From Kurthia massiliensis (GTDB taxonomy: Bacteria > Bacillota > Bacilli > Bacillales_A > Planococcaceae), in the NCBI RefSeq assembly GCF_000285555.1, contig NZ_HE610996.1, positions 425,052 to 489,051 of the forward strand: a DNA stretch of 64,000 nucleotides. Direction: 5' to 3'. Each line of letters begins with the position of its first letter. The stretch's first letter is position 1. The notes beneath the pieces were generated by a model. That model searched no databases and was not told where the DNA came from. It worked only from the letters and a program-made list of their open reading frames with translations. Made by a program: the position numbers and the translations under genes. Below, piece after piece: positions 20,850-28,358 of the stretch.

Positions 20850-20932
20850 TATTAGCAGAAAAAAGCTAATAAATGTAGAAAAAATGTTTCGCTTGCCCTG
20901 CACATTTTATGGAGGGCTTTTCTTTATTTTAA
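20850..20932 (+). promoter_or_regulatory. Structured leader of rpoY-rnjA
   Basis: Two hairpins lie in the leader: TATTAGC with GCTAATA (20850-20871), and GCCCT with AGGGC followed by a T-rich run (20895-20930), which resembles a weak intrinsic terminator. It might limit transcription or mark an RNase J feedback site. Not matched to any riboswitch I know. Confidence 0.35.
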
Positions 20933-20998
20933 AGTACTAACATGATAATATAAAGGAAATGCAATTATTTTGAACGTATTAAAGGAGACAATAACACA

Positions 20999-21211
20999 AT
21001 GATTTACAAAGTTTATTACCAAGAAAACAAGCTTGAAGTACCAGTTCGCGAAAATACTAAAAGCCTATATCTTGAAGCTACTGACGTACGTGAAGTACGT
21101 GAAAAACTTCAAGACCGTAACTACAACATCGAATTAATTCAATTGCTTGAAGGTAACTACCTAGAATATGAACAAGCAAGTGAAAACTACCGTTTGGAGA
21201 AATTTGACTAG
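20999..21211 (+). CDS. rpoY: RNA polymerase small subunit epsilon (RpoY/YkzG)
   Basis: 70-residue small subunit of Firmicute RNA polymerase, also called delta-prime, epsilon or omega-1. The sequence MIYKVYYQENKLEVPVRE is typical, with a compact alpha-beta fold resembling a phage protein. It is encoded directly upstream of RNase J1 as in B. subtilis; its stop codon is immediately followed by the rnjA ATG with no spacer. Ribosome site AAAGGAGACAATAACACA. Confidence 0.93.
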   Translation: MIYKVYYQENKLEVPVRENTKSLYLEATDVREVREKLQDRNYNIELIQLLEGNYLEYEQASENYRLEKFD

Positions 21212-22879
21212 ATGAAATTTGTCAAAAACGACCAAACTGCTGTATTCGCACTCGGCGGACTGGGCGAAATCGGCAAAAATACGTATGCTGTTCAATTCCA
21301 AGATGAAATTATCTTAATTGACGCTGGTATTAAGTTCCCTGAAGATGATCTTCTTGGGATCGATTATGTTATTCCAGATTATACTTATTTAAAACGCAAC
21401 GTTGATAAAATTAAAGGCCTATTTGTTACGCACGGTCACGAAGATCACATCGGTGGTATTCCTTATTTATTACGCCAAATTAACATTCCTGTTTACGGTG
21501 GTAAATTAGCACTTGGCTTATTACGTAACAAACTTGATGAGCACGGTCTTTTACGTTCAACAAAGCTAATTGAAATCGAAGAAGAAGATGTCATCAAGTT
21601 CCGTAAAACGTCTGTTAGCTTCTTCCGCACTACTCACAGTATTCCAGATGCTTACGGCGTTGTCGTAAAAACACCACCTGGTAATATCGTGCACACAGGT
21701 GACTTTAAATTTGACTTTACGCCAGTTGGTGAACCTGCAAACTTAACAAAAATGGCTGAAATCGGGAAAGAAGGCGTTCTTTGCCTGCTATCTGATAGTA
21801 CGAACGCTGAACGTCCCGAGTTTACGATGTCAGAACGTAAAGTTGGCGAATCAATTGATGAAATTTTACGTAAAGTTGAAGGCCGTATTATCTTTGCGAC
21901 ATTCGCATCGAATATCCACCGCCTAAAACAAGTTACAGATGCTGCTGCAGCTCATGGTCGTAAAGTTGCAGTATTCGGTCGTAGTATGGACAATGCGATT
22001 ACAATCGGTCGCGAACTTGGCTATATTACTGCACCTAAAGAAACATTTGTCGATGCGCAAACAATTAACCGTTTACCAGCAAACGAGGTTATGATTTTAT
22101 GTACAGGTTCACAAGGTGAGCCAATGGCAGCATTATCTCGTATTGCAAACGGTACGCACCGTCAAATTCAAATCCAACCAAATGATACTGTTGTATTCTC
22201 TTCTTCACCAATTCCAGGGAATACAACGAGCGTGAACAAAATCATCAACTTGCTATATCGTGCAGGTGCTGATGTCATTCACGGTGCGATTAACAATATC
22301 CACACATCTGGTCACGGCTCACAACAAGAGCAAAAATTAATGCTTCGCTTAATCAAACCGAAATTCTTCATGCCAATCCATGGTGAATACCGTATGCAAA
22401 GCATGCACAAACAATTAGGTGTTGATTGTGACATCCCTGAAGATAATATCTTCGTGATGGAAAATGGTGAAGTATTAGCATTAAGTTCAGATTCTGCACA
22501 CGTTGCAGGTCGCATTCCATCAGGTGATGTATACATCGATGGTAACGGTATCGGTGATATCGGTAACATCGTTTTACGCGATCGTCGCATTCTTTCTGAA
22601 GAAGGTCTTGTGATCGTCGTTGTCAGCCTAGATATGAATACGAAACGTATCGTATCTGGTCCAGACATTATCTCTCGTGGTTTCGTCTATATGCGTGAAT
22701 CTGGTTCAATGATTAATGAGGCACAGCAAATGCTGAACCGCCACTTACAACAGTCATTGCAAGAAAAATCACCACAATGGTCTGAACTGAAAAACGAAAT
22801 TACGGACGTTTTAACACCGTACTTATTCGAAAAAACGAAACGCCGTCCAATGGTCTTACCGATCATCATGGAAGTGTGA
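21212..22879 (+). CDS. rnjA: Ribonuclease J1
   Basis: Beta-CASP metallo-beta-lactamase RNase with 5'-3' exonuclease and endonuclease activity, central to mRNA turnover and 16S maturation. 555 residues. The zinc motif is [10 protein letters not shown] near residue 73, with [11 protein letters not shown] near 162 and SSSPIPGN in the beta-CASP domain; the C-terminal domain ends with MVLPIIMEV. Start ATG 21212 directly abuts the rpoY stop. Its closest ribosome-site candidate (GGAG) is about 12 bases upstream, so translation is probably coupled. Confidence 0.97.
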   Translation: MKFVKNDQTAVFALGGLGEIGKNTYAVQFQDEIILIDAGIKFPEDDLLGIDYVIPDYTYLKRNVDKIKGLFVTHGHEDHIGGIPYLLRQINIPVYGGKLALGLLRNKLDEHGLLRSTKLIEIEEEDVIKFRKTSVSFFRTTHSIPDAYGVVVKTPPGNIVHTGDFKFDFTPVGEPANLTKMAEIGKEGVLCLLSDSTNAERPEFTMSERKVGESIDEILRKVEGRIIFATFASNIHRLKQVTDAAAAHGRKVAVFGRSMDNAITIGRELGYITAPKETFVDAQTINRLPANEVMILCTGSQGEPMAALSRIANGTHRQIQIQPNDTVVFSSSPIPGNTTSVNKIINLLYRAGADVIHGAINNIHTSGHGSQQEQKLMLRLIKPKFFMPIHGEYRMQSMHKQLGVDCDIPEDNIFVMENGEVLALSSDSAHVAGRIPSGDVYIDGNGIGDIGNIVLRDRRILSEEGLVIVVVSLDMNTKRIVSGPDIISRGFVYMRESGSMINEAQQMLNRHLQQSLQEKSPQWSELKNEITDVLTPYLFEKTKRRPMVLPIIMEV

Positions 22880-22890
22880 TCATAAACGAA

Positions 22891-22922
22891 AGAGCCTGTT
22901 CAAATGAACAGGCTCTTTTTTT
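22891..22922 (+). terminator. Terminator after rnjA
   Basis: Perfect 11-bp stem AGAGCCTGTTC / GAACAGGCTCT, loop AAAT, followed by TTTTTTT. Confidence 0.92.
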
Positions 22923-22937
22923 ATGCATATAAAAAGG

Positions 22938-23065
22938 GGCTGGGACAAAACATTTCACTTTCCTTTTTTAGCGTTCGCAACAAAAAACCGGAACCGCGCC
23001 ACAGCGCGATTCCAGTTTTTTTATGCTCATTTGAGATGGTGTTTTTACACTTATGTCCCAGCCTC
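22938..23065. repeat. Intergenic repeat element, copy 1
   Basis: A 128-bp sequence almost identical to 47844-47972, in the same orientation. It is bounded by GGCTGGGACA on the left and its inverted complement TGTCCCAGCC on the right. The centre carries a terminator-like hairpin (22982-23022: AACCGGAA, CGCGC, CACA loop, GCGCG, TTCCAGTT, one mismatched pair) flanked by A and T runs. It sits between convergent rnjA and ssuE. Probably a non-coding mobile or spreading element; no transposase. Confidence 0.85.
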
Positions 23066-23071
23066 TTCGTC

Positions 23072-23614
23072 TTAAGCTTGTACGGTTACTTTCGAATGTT
23101 GTGCAATATACGCTGCTTGATGTTCAAGACGTGCAATTGCTTCTTCTTGCACCTTGTAACCACCGTCAGCTAACTTCTCAACTTGTTGGTCTACAACGTA
23201 TACCGTATGCGTAATGTGTGATGCACCTAGCGCTGAAGCGACCGGTTTTAATGCGTAATCAATCGCTAATAAGTGACCGATTGAACCACCGATGGCAATT
23301 GGGAAAATGATTTTATTTTCAAAGCCTTTTTGTGGAATTAAATCTAAGAACGTTTTTAAAATTCCTGTGTATGACGCTTTATAAATCGGTGTTAGTAACA
23401 CGACGATATCAGCTTCTGCCACTTTAGCAGTTGCTGCTTTCACCGCTTCGCTACCGAAGTTCGCTAAAATTAAATCTTCTGCTGGAATTTGATGCACGTA
23501 TAATACTTCTGTTTCAATGTCTTGCGCTTGTAACGCTTTTTCTGCTTGTTGTTGTACACCTGTTAGACGAGAAAATGTCGTATTACTACCGTTAATTAAA
23601 ATTGCTTTTGTCAT
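23072..23614 (-). CDS. ssuE: NAD(P)H-dependent FMN reductase (SsuE-like)
   Basis: 180-residue flavodoxin-fold reductase that would supply FMNH2 to a two-component monooxygenase for desulfonation. Family features: LINGSNTTFSRLTGV near the N terminus (phosphate-binding loop), LLTPIYKASYTGILKTFLDL in the middle, and PIAIGGSIGHLLAID. Length typical of SsuE/MsuE. Last gene of the ssu operon, starting 12 bases after the broken monooxygenase. Ribosome site AGGAGGAAT overlaps the preceding stop. Whether it still serves the adjacent enzyme is doubtful. Confidence 0.85.
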   Translation of the reverse strand: MTKAILINGSNTTFSRLTGVQQQAEKALQAQDIETEVLYVHQIPAEDLILANFGSEAVKAATAKVAEADIVVLLTPIYKASYTGILKTFLDLIPQKGFENKIIFPIAIGGSIGHLLAIDYALKPVASALGASHITHTVYVVDQQVEKLADGGYKVQEEAIARLEHQAAYIAQHSKVTVQA

Positions 23615-23626
23615 GTTCTATTCCTC

Positions 23627-24370
23627 CTATTGTGTCACTGCACCGTGTACAGACGCTGCAGTTGGTACTTTAAGTCCTAAGTTTTCACGTAATGTCGTGC
23701 CTTCGTATTCTGTGCAGAATAAGCCGCGGCGTTGTAACTCTGGAATTACGAGTTCAACAATATCTTTAAAGCCTTCTAGGAATGTTGGTGGCATAATGTT
23801 AAAGCCATCTGCTGCCCTATTAACGAACCAGTCTTCTAATTGATCGACAAATTTACCGTTTTCTTTGTCGATCACGAGCGCTTCTTTTTCAACAGAGAAC
23901 CATAACTTTTTCACAACATCGACGAACTCTTCCGCACGTTCGTAAAGGCAGGCATGTTCTAAATGTTTTTCTTTCCCAAATAGCGTCGCTTCTTTCGGAT
24001 TTGCAGACGTTACGATATTCCAAGCAGCACGTCCACCTGATAAATGGTCGATTGACGCAAATTTACGAGCAACGTGGAACGGCTCATTGTACGTCGTCGT
24101 TAACGTTGATACGAATCCGATATTTTTCGTTACGGCTTGTAATGCTGAAATTAATACGACCGGATTGAATTTCAATCCTGAACGGCTATTTTCCGCAATT
24201 TCTTCACCGAAAACGTCTGCGAAAAACACCATATTGAATTTTGCTTGCTCTGCAAGTTGTGCTTGTTCTTTAATAAAATCGAATGTAAATGATTCAGCCG
24301 TTTGTGCTGCAGGATAACGCCAAGCTGCTAAATGATGGCCTCGTAAGAAGAAAAATGCACCTAACTTCAT
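23627..24370 (-). pseudogene. NtaA/SnaA-family flavin monooxygenase with large internal deletion
   Basis: Reading starts MKLGAFFFLRGHHLAAW and matches the N-terminal ~160 residues of LLM-type FMN monooxygenases (TLTTTYNEPFHVARKFASIDHLSGGRAAWNIVTSA). At about 23842-23848 it jumps from NGKFVD directly to QLEDWFVNRAADGFNI, the C-terminal ~70 residues. Complete relatives have about 440 residues; here only 247 remain, with the central FMN-binding and barrel strands missing and the frame kept. Shared VD codons at the joint suggest deletion between short direct repeats. In the ssu operon it occupies the place of the monooxygenase. Almost certainly inactive. No upstream start has a good ribosome site. 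Confidence 0.8.
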
Positions 24371-24407
24371 CTGTTTTTTATCATACGTAACATCCCTATT
24401 CACTGTT

Positions 24408-25424
24408 TTAATATGGATTAAATTCGTTCGTATACATTGTTGACGTATCAACATTTTCATCTTGAATATCACCAAGACGTTTTAACAATGGTCGCCACTG
24501 ATTAAAGTCACTTTCTTGAATGACGCCACCTTTCGTATTAATACCTGTACCTTGCCAGTATTGTAAGTTTTCAATCGGTTCATCGCGGTCACGTTTTTCC
24601 ATAATGTCTTCTAGACGTGCGACTACTTCGTCACGATCGGTTTCTTTCATCCAATCGATTGCTTTCGATACACCTTGTGTAAAGTCTTTCACCACTTCAG
24701 GATTTTCTTTAATGAATTCATCGCGGAAGAAATAACTACCAGCATTGTACTGACCATCAAATGCATCGACATCTTTAAAGAGTAAATCGACTTTTTTACT
24801 TTCTAACGCTTTATCGCGGAAAATACCATTGAGTGCTGCGACATCGACTTGACCGTTAATGACAGCTTGCTCCGAATTGACTTGTGGTAAAACGACAAAT
24901 TGAACTTGCTCGATTTGTTTGTCCGTTAATCCTGCGTTATATAAATATTGCTTCACAGCCATTTCGTAATGCGCGCCGCGAATATTTAATGCCACCTTTT
25001 TACCGATTAGGTCTTTCGGTTCTTTAATTTTCGAACCTTTTTGTCCGAAAAATCCTAAGAAAATTTCTTTGTTACTGCCATAAGAAGAAATGACCGATTT
25101 GATTTTAACGCCTTTGTCGATTGATTTAATAATCGCGCCGTTAAATGCCATTCCGTAGTCTAATTGTTTTGTCGCTACGAATTGAATACTTTCTGGACCA
25201 CCTGTGTAAGCACCTTGATAATCAAGTGATACGTTTTTGAAGTAACCTAAGTCCTCTGCCACTTCTGCTGGTGTTACAATGCCTGTTTCACCTTGGTATT
25301 TTAAAGCGTATGTTTCGCCTGATGAAGCGTTACTTGCGTTGTCTGCCGTTTTCTCTTTGTCGCCGCATGCTGCAAGCGTTAATGCTAATGCTGCTGTTGA
25401 TAGTAATGCTGCCCATTTATTCAT
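24408..25424 (-). CDS. ssuA: ABC transporter substrate-binding lipoprotein (sulfonate/nitrate type)
   Basis: 338 residues with a lipoprotein signal ending LTLAACGDK (lipidated Cys20). The NMT1/SsuA-like fold shows in TGIVTPAEVAEDLGYFKNVSLDY and GPESIQFVATKQLDYG. Such proteins capture aliphatic sulfonates, taurine or related compounds outside the membrane. The operon with SsuB, SsuC, an FMN monooxygenase remnant and SsuE points to sulfonates. Ribosome site AGGGGG. Related nitrate or thiamine-precursor binders cannot be excluded from sequence alone. Confidence 0.85.
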   Translation of the reverse strand: MNKWAALLSTAALALTLAACGDKEKTADNASNASSGETYALKYQGETGIVTPAEVAEDLGYFKNVSLDYQGAYTGGPESIQFVATKQLDYGMAFNGAIIKSIDKGVKIKSVISSYGSNKEIFLGFFGQKGSKIKEPKDLIGKKVALNIRGAHYEMAVKQYLYNAGLTDKQIEQVQFVVLPQVNSEQAVINGQVDVAALNGIFRDKALESKKVDLLFKDVDAFDGQYNAGSYFFRDEFIKENPEVVKDFTQGVSKAIDWMKETDRDEVVARLEDIMEKRDRDEPIENLQYWQGTGINTKGGVIQESDFNQWRPLLKRLGDIQDENVDTSTMYTNEFNPY

Positions 25425-25443
25425 GTAAAAATCCCCCTAAAGT

Positions 25444-26256
25444 CTACTTCACTGGTTGTTTCCATTTTGATAAACGACGTTCAGCCGTTAATAATAATTG
25501 GTTAATGACAATCCCTAAAATTGAAATCGTTAAGATTCCTGCATACATTTCAGGAATTTGGAAATTGTATTGTGTAAATGTAATTAAGTAACCTAATCCT
25601 GCTTTCGCCCCGATCATTTCAGCAGCGATTAATACTAAAATGGCGCCTGTACCAGCCATGCGAATACCTGTGAAAATCGTTGGTACAGATGCTGGTAAAA
25701 TCACTTTGCGGAACAGTTGTGCGTCACTTAAGTTCATTGATTTTGCTGATTTGATATACAATGGATCGACTTCTTTTACTGCGTTGATCGTATTTAATAA
25801 AATCGGCCATACGCAGGCGAAGATGATAATGCTTACTTTTGACACTTCACCGATACCGAGTAATAAAATGAATACTGGTAATAATGCAAGTGCTGCTGTG
25901 TTACGGAATAGCTCTAACACTGGGTTTAACAATTCACGCGCAATTGGGTACCAACCGATTAATAAGCCAAGTGGTACAGCAATGACGATTGCAATGAAAA
26001 ATCCGAGTGCTGACCGGACGATACTTGCGCTAAAATGCTTCCAAAGGTCACCTGAAATAATCATGTTCCACCAAGCTGTAGCGACTTCTGAAAATGGTGG
26101 GAAAAATGTGCGGTCGACAAGTCCAACGCGCGGTGCAATTTCCCAAACTGCCATGAGTAAAATTAATACGATTGTTTGTTTAAATACTTTTGTTGACCAA
26201 TTTAATGCGACGTTCGGCTTGCTCGTCTGTGCGATATCTTTTTTAATCGTTACCAT
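25444..26256 (-). CDS. ssuC: ABC transporter permease (SsuC-like)
   Basis: 270-residue permease with about six transmembrane helices and the inner-membrane coupling motif KSAKSMNLSDAQLFRKVILPASVPTIFTGIR. It pairs with SsuA and SsuB in the same operon. Member of the sulfonate/nitrate/taurine permease family. Spacing to ssuA is 19 bases and to ssuB 12 bases. Start ATG 26256 follows AAGGAGGC. Confidence 0.9.
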   Translation of the reverse strand: MVTIKKDIAQTSKPNVALNWSTKVFKQTIVLILLMAVWEIAPRVGLVDRTFFPPFSEVATAWWNMIISGDLWKHFSASIVRSALGFFIAIVIAVPLGLLIGWYPIARELLNPVLELFRNTAALALLPVFILLLGIGEVSKVSIIIFACVWPILLNTINAVKEVDPLYIKSAKSMNLSDAQLFRKVILPASVPTIFTGIRMAGTGAILVLIAAEMIGAKAGLGYLITFTQYNFQIPEMYAGILTISILGIVINQLLLTAERRLSKWKQPVK

Positions 26257-26268
26257 GCGTTTGCCTCC

Positions 26269-27063
26269 TTATATATACGCGCCTTGGAATTCTTCTTCGT
26301 GTAGTTGCTTCCACACTTCATGTCGGATATTTGAAAACGCTTCTGTCGAACGGAAATCTGCACTTTGCAGACGGAACTTACTATTGTTTTCAACGATTGT
26401 TTTCACTTTACCTGGGTTCGGTGTAAGTACGGCAATGCGCTGTCCTAAGTACACCGCTTCATCAATACCGTGTGTAATGAAAATAATCGTCTTGCCTGTT
26501 TTTTCCCAAATACGTAATAACTCTTCTTGTAAATTTTCACGTGTTTGCGCATCTAGTGCCGCAAATGGCTCATCCATTAATAACACTTCCGGGTCATACG
26601 CTAAGCTTCTCGCAATGGCAACACGTTGCTTCATACCACCTGATAACTCGTGTGGGTAATGATCGTGGAAATTCGATAATCCTACTAAATTCATATAATG
26701 TTTCGCTTGTTCTAAGCGTTCTTTTTTCGAAATACCTTTCGCTTCTAAACCAAAAGCAACGTTTTGAAGTGCTGTGCGCCAAGGATAAAGGGCATATTGT
26801 TGGAATACGATTGCGCGGTCAAGTCCCGGACCTGTAATTTCTTGATCGTTAATCAAAATGCGGCCTTTAGATGGTTTTGATAAGCCTCCAAGCATATCAA
26901 GCAATGTCGACTTACCACATCCTGATGGCCCTACTATAGTTAAAAATTCGCCTTCACGTACTTTTAAATTCACGTCCGTGACTGCTGTAAATGGTGGTTT
27001 GCCGTTTCGTGCTGGAAATGTTTTTTCGACAAACTCAAATGAAATTTTGTTCTTCATCGACAT
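26269..27063 (-). CDS. ssuB: ABC transporter ATPase (SsuB-like)
   Basis: 264 residues. Walker A GPSGCGKST near residue 46, signature LSGGMKQR near 142, Walker B VLLMDEPFAALD near 162, and switch FITHGIDEA. Energises import through SsuC. First gene of the operon, preceded by a leader with promoter, palindrome, small ORF and terminator (27108-27248). Ribosome site GAAAGGAAG. Confidence 0.93.
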   Translation of the reverse strand: MSMKNKISFEFVEKTFPARNGKPPFTAVTDVNLKVREGEFLTIVGPSGCGKSTLLDMLGGLSKPSKGRILINDQEITGPGLDRAIVFQQYALYPWRTALQNVAFGLEAKGISKKERLEQAKHYMNLVGLSNFHDHYPHELSGGMKQRVAIARSLAYDPEVLLMDEPFAALDAQTRENLQEELLRIWEKTGKTIIFITHGIDEAVYLGQRIAVLTPNPGKVKTIVENNSKFRLQSADFRSTEAFSNIRHEVWKQLHEEEFQGAYI

Positions 27064-27107
27064 CTTCCTTTCATAATTATACTAAGCTGTTTACTAGGTA
27101 TTAGAGT

Positions 27108-27159
27108 AAAAAAAAGAGGCTTTCAATATCAAAGTGTATACCTTGATGTGAAAGCCTCT
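27108..27159 (-). terminator. Terminator hairpin inside the ssu operon leader
   Basis: Perfect 11-bp stem AGAGGCTTTCA / TGAAAGCCTCT followed by eight T on the minus strand. It lies between the operon promoter and ssuB, so it should stop transcripts before the first gene unless prevented. An upstream CTGGACAACCAG mini-hairpin overlaps the base of the stem and could compete with it. Confidence 0.8.
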
Positions 27160-27191
27160 GGTTGTCCAGTGAGCGTCTTTTTTTGACTCAT
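27129..27191 (-). CDS. Putative 20-codon leader peptide of the ssu operon
   Basis: ATG at 27191 opens a 20-codon frame (begins MSQKKTLTGQ, ends RYTL, TGA), with AGGA seven bases upstream. Its end lies inside the ascending arm and loop of the leader terminator, the geometry of a translation-controlled attenuator. It has no cysteine or methionine run, so what would be sensed is unclear. Chance occurrence is possible. Confidence 0.35.
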   Translation of the reverse strand: MSQKKTLTGQPEAFTSRYTL

Positions 27192-27196
27192 TTTTA

Positions 27197-27219
27197 ATTC
27201 CTATAAACTTGATAGGAAT
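27197..27219. promoter_or_regulatory. Perfect palindrome at the ssu operon start site (candidate operator)
   Basis: ATTCCTAT and ATAGGAAT are perfect 8-bp inverted arms with a 7-base spacer. The dyad begins right next to the -10 box and covers the transcription start. In Bacillales sulfur genes are often repressed by CymR at AT-rich dyads of this kind; assigning CymR here is inference. Confidence 0.6.
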
Positions 27220-27248
27220 ACTATAACAGTAATTTCCAAACGCCGCAA
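27220..27248 (-). promoter_or_regulatory. Promoter of the ssu operon
   Basis: On the minus strand TTGCGG, 17 bp, TATAGT. Start expected near 27213, inside the palindrome. Confidence 0.6.
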
Positions 27249-27286
27249 GTAGTTTTCTGAATTTTTTAAAAAATGTTTTAATGATG

Positions 27287-27315
27287 AAAAAAAGCCGCCA
27301 ATTTGGCAGCTTTTT
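27287..27315 (-). terminator. Terminator after ktrC
   Basis: AAAAGCTGCCAA / TTGGCGGCTTTT with wobble pairing; overlaps the ktrC stop and ends in a U tract. Confidence 0.8.
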
Positions 27316-27973
27316 AGTGAAGCATTTTCTTTTCAAAACGGTTAATATCAGCATCCGCGCCGATGACAATTAAAATATCGCCTTCGCGAATCACTTCTTC
27401 GGCTTGCGGTGACACGATGACATCGTTGCCACGTTTAATAGCTAAAATGTTAATCCCGTAACGTGCTCGAATGTCCATACCGATAATCGTATGGCCTTCT
27501 AAATGATGCGTCGCTTGCATCTCTACAATCGAGTGTTCATCCGACACTTCTAAATAATCGAGGACGTTATTCGATAACATATTGTTAGCAACACGAATGC
27601 CCATATCACGTTCGGGGTGAACGACGTGATCGGCACCGATTTTACGCAGCACTTTTTCATGATAATCATTTTGGGCTTTTACCGTAATTTTCGGTACACC
27701 AATTTCTTTTAAAATAATCGTCGTTAAAATACTCGCTTGAATATCATCACCGATTGCGACAATTACGTGTTCAAAGTTACGAATGCCGAGTTGTTTTAGT
27801 ACTGTTTCATCCGTCGTATCCGCCGTAACGGCTTCCGTTGCGATTTGCGCAAATTCATTTACGCGTTCAGATGACTTATCAATCGCCATGACATCGGCGC
27901 CTTGATTGACCAATTCATTGACGATACTCCCACCGAAACGACCTAAGCCGATCACGACAAATTCCTTTTCCAT
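27314..27973 (-). CDS. ktrC: Potassium channel regulatory subunit (KtrC/KtrA type)
   Basis: 219-residue cytoplasmic RCK protein that gates a KtrB/KtrD potassium channel. The nucleotide-binding loop GLGRFGGSIV is near residue 8, RCK_N continues to about residue 135, and RCK_C follows with MDIRARYGINILAIKRGND. In B. subtilis RCK_C binds c-di-AMP, which shuts the channel. Synteny with rnjA supports KtrC. The start 27973 is chosen for the AGAGGGATTTTC ribosome site over ATG 27994. Its partner KtrD is at 53.4-54.8 kb. Confidence 0.9.
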   Translation of the reverse strand: MEKEFVVIGLGRFGGSIVNELVNQGADVMAIDKSSERVNEFAQIATEAVTADTTDETVLKQLGIRNFEHVIVAIGDDIQASILTTIILKEIGVPKITVKAQNDYHEKVLRKIGADHVVHPERDMGIRVANNMLSNNVLDYLEVSDEHSIVEMQATHHLEGHTIIGMDIRARYGINILAIKRGNDVIVSPQAEEVIREGDILIVIGADADINRFEKKMLH

Positions 27974-28005
27974 GAAAATCCCTCTATTCTTCACAACTAA
28001 TTTCT

Positions 28006-28260
28006 TTATTCAACGCTTCTATGCTGCTCTTTACCGCATTCATCTAGCGGACGCTCAGGGCGACTTTGACAAACGTCACACGTCGGGTCTTCACATGTAA
28101 CCTCGACCCATTCGTTACAAGGTGCACAATATAGTGCATCAAAATCATCTGAGAAGCGAAGCATTTGGAAGCATGTCGGACAATAATCTTGCAAGTCTTC
28201 TACGTCGATTAAACGACGGTCGATTGCCAAGAAAGTTCCTTCTATTGCTGGACGTTCCAA
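28006..28260 (-). CDS. Small zinc-ribbon-like protein
   Basis: About 84 residues with three CxxC pairs (CPTC, CAPC and CDVC) plus two further cysteines (CEDPTC..., DECGKE), a likely double zinc ribbon. I recognise no named family. TTG 28260 is the preferred start because AGGGAGTG is well placed; the GTG at 28269 abuts the ribosome site. It lies 32 bases upstream of ktrC and is probably cotranscribed. Confidence 0.72.
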   Translation of the reverse strand: MERPAIEGTFLAIDRRLIDVEDLQDYCPTCFQMLRFSDDFDALYCAPCNEWVEVTCEDPTCDVCQSRPERPLDECGKEQHRSVE

Positions 28261-28317
28261 GTCACTCACTCCCTATTTGTCACTAGTATAGCACATTCAA
28301 AAGGGGCAAGAACATAC

Positions 28318-28350
28318 GAAAAAAAGGCCAGCATTAGCTCGCCTCTCTTC
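28318..28350 (-). terminator. Terminator after aceB
   Basis: On the minus strand AGGCGAGC / GCTGGCCT (one mismatch) followed by TTTTTTT, just after the malate synthase stop. Confidence 0.78.
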
Positions 28351-28358
28351 GTATTTCA

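Noticed and set aside
27074-27104. Second promoter after the ssu leader terminator (TATAAT at 27074-27079)
   Set aside because: A good -10 but no acceptable -35 at 16-18 bp; cannot be excluded but not supported.
27094-27369. 91-codon minus-strand ORF across the ssu leader
   Set aside because: It overlaps the end of ktrC, its terminator, the ssu promoter and the leader terminator; no ribosome site; composition is AT-driven.
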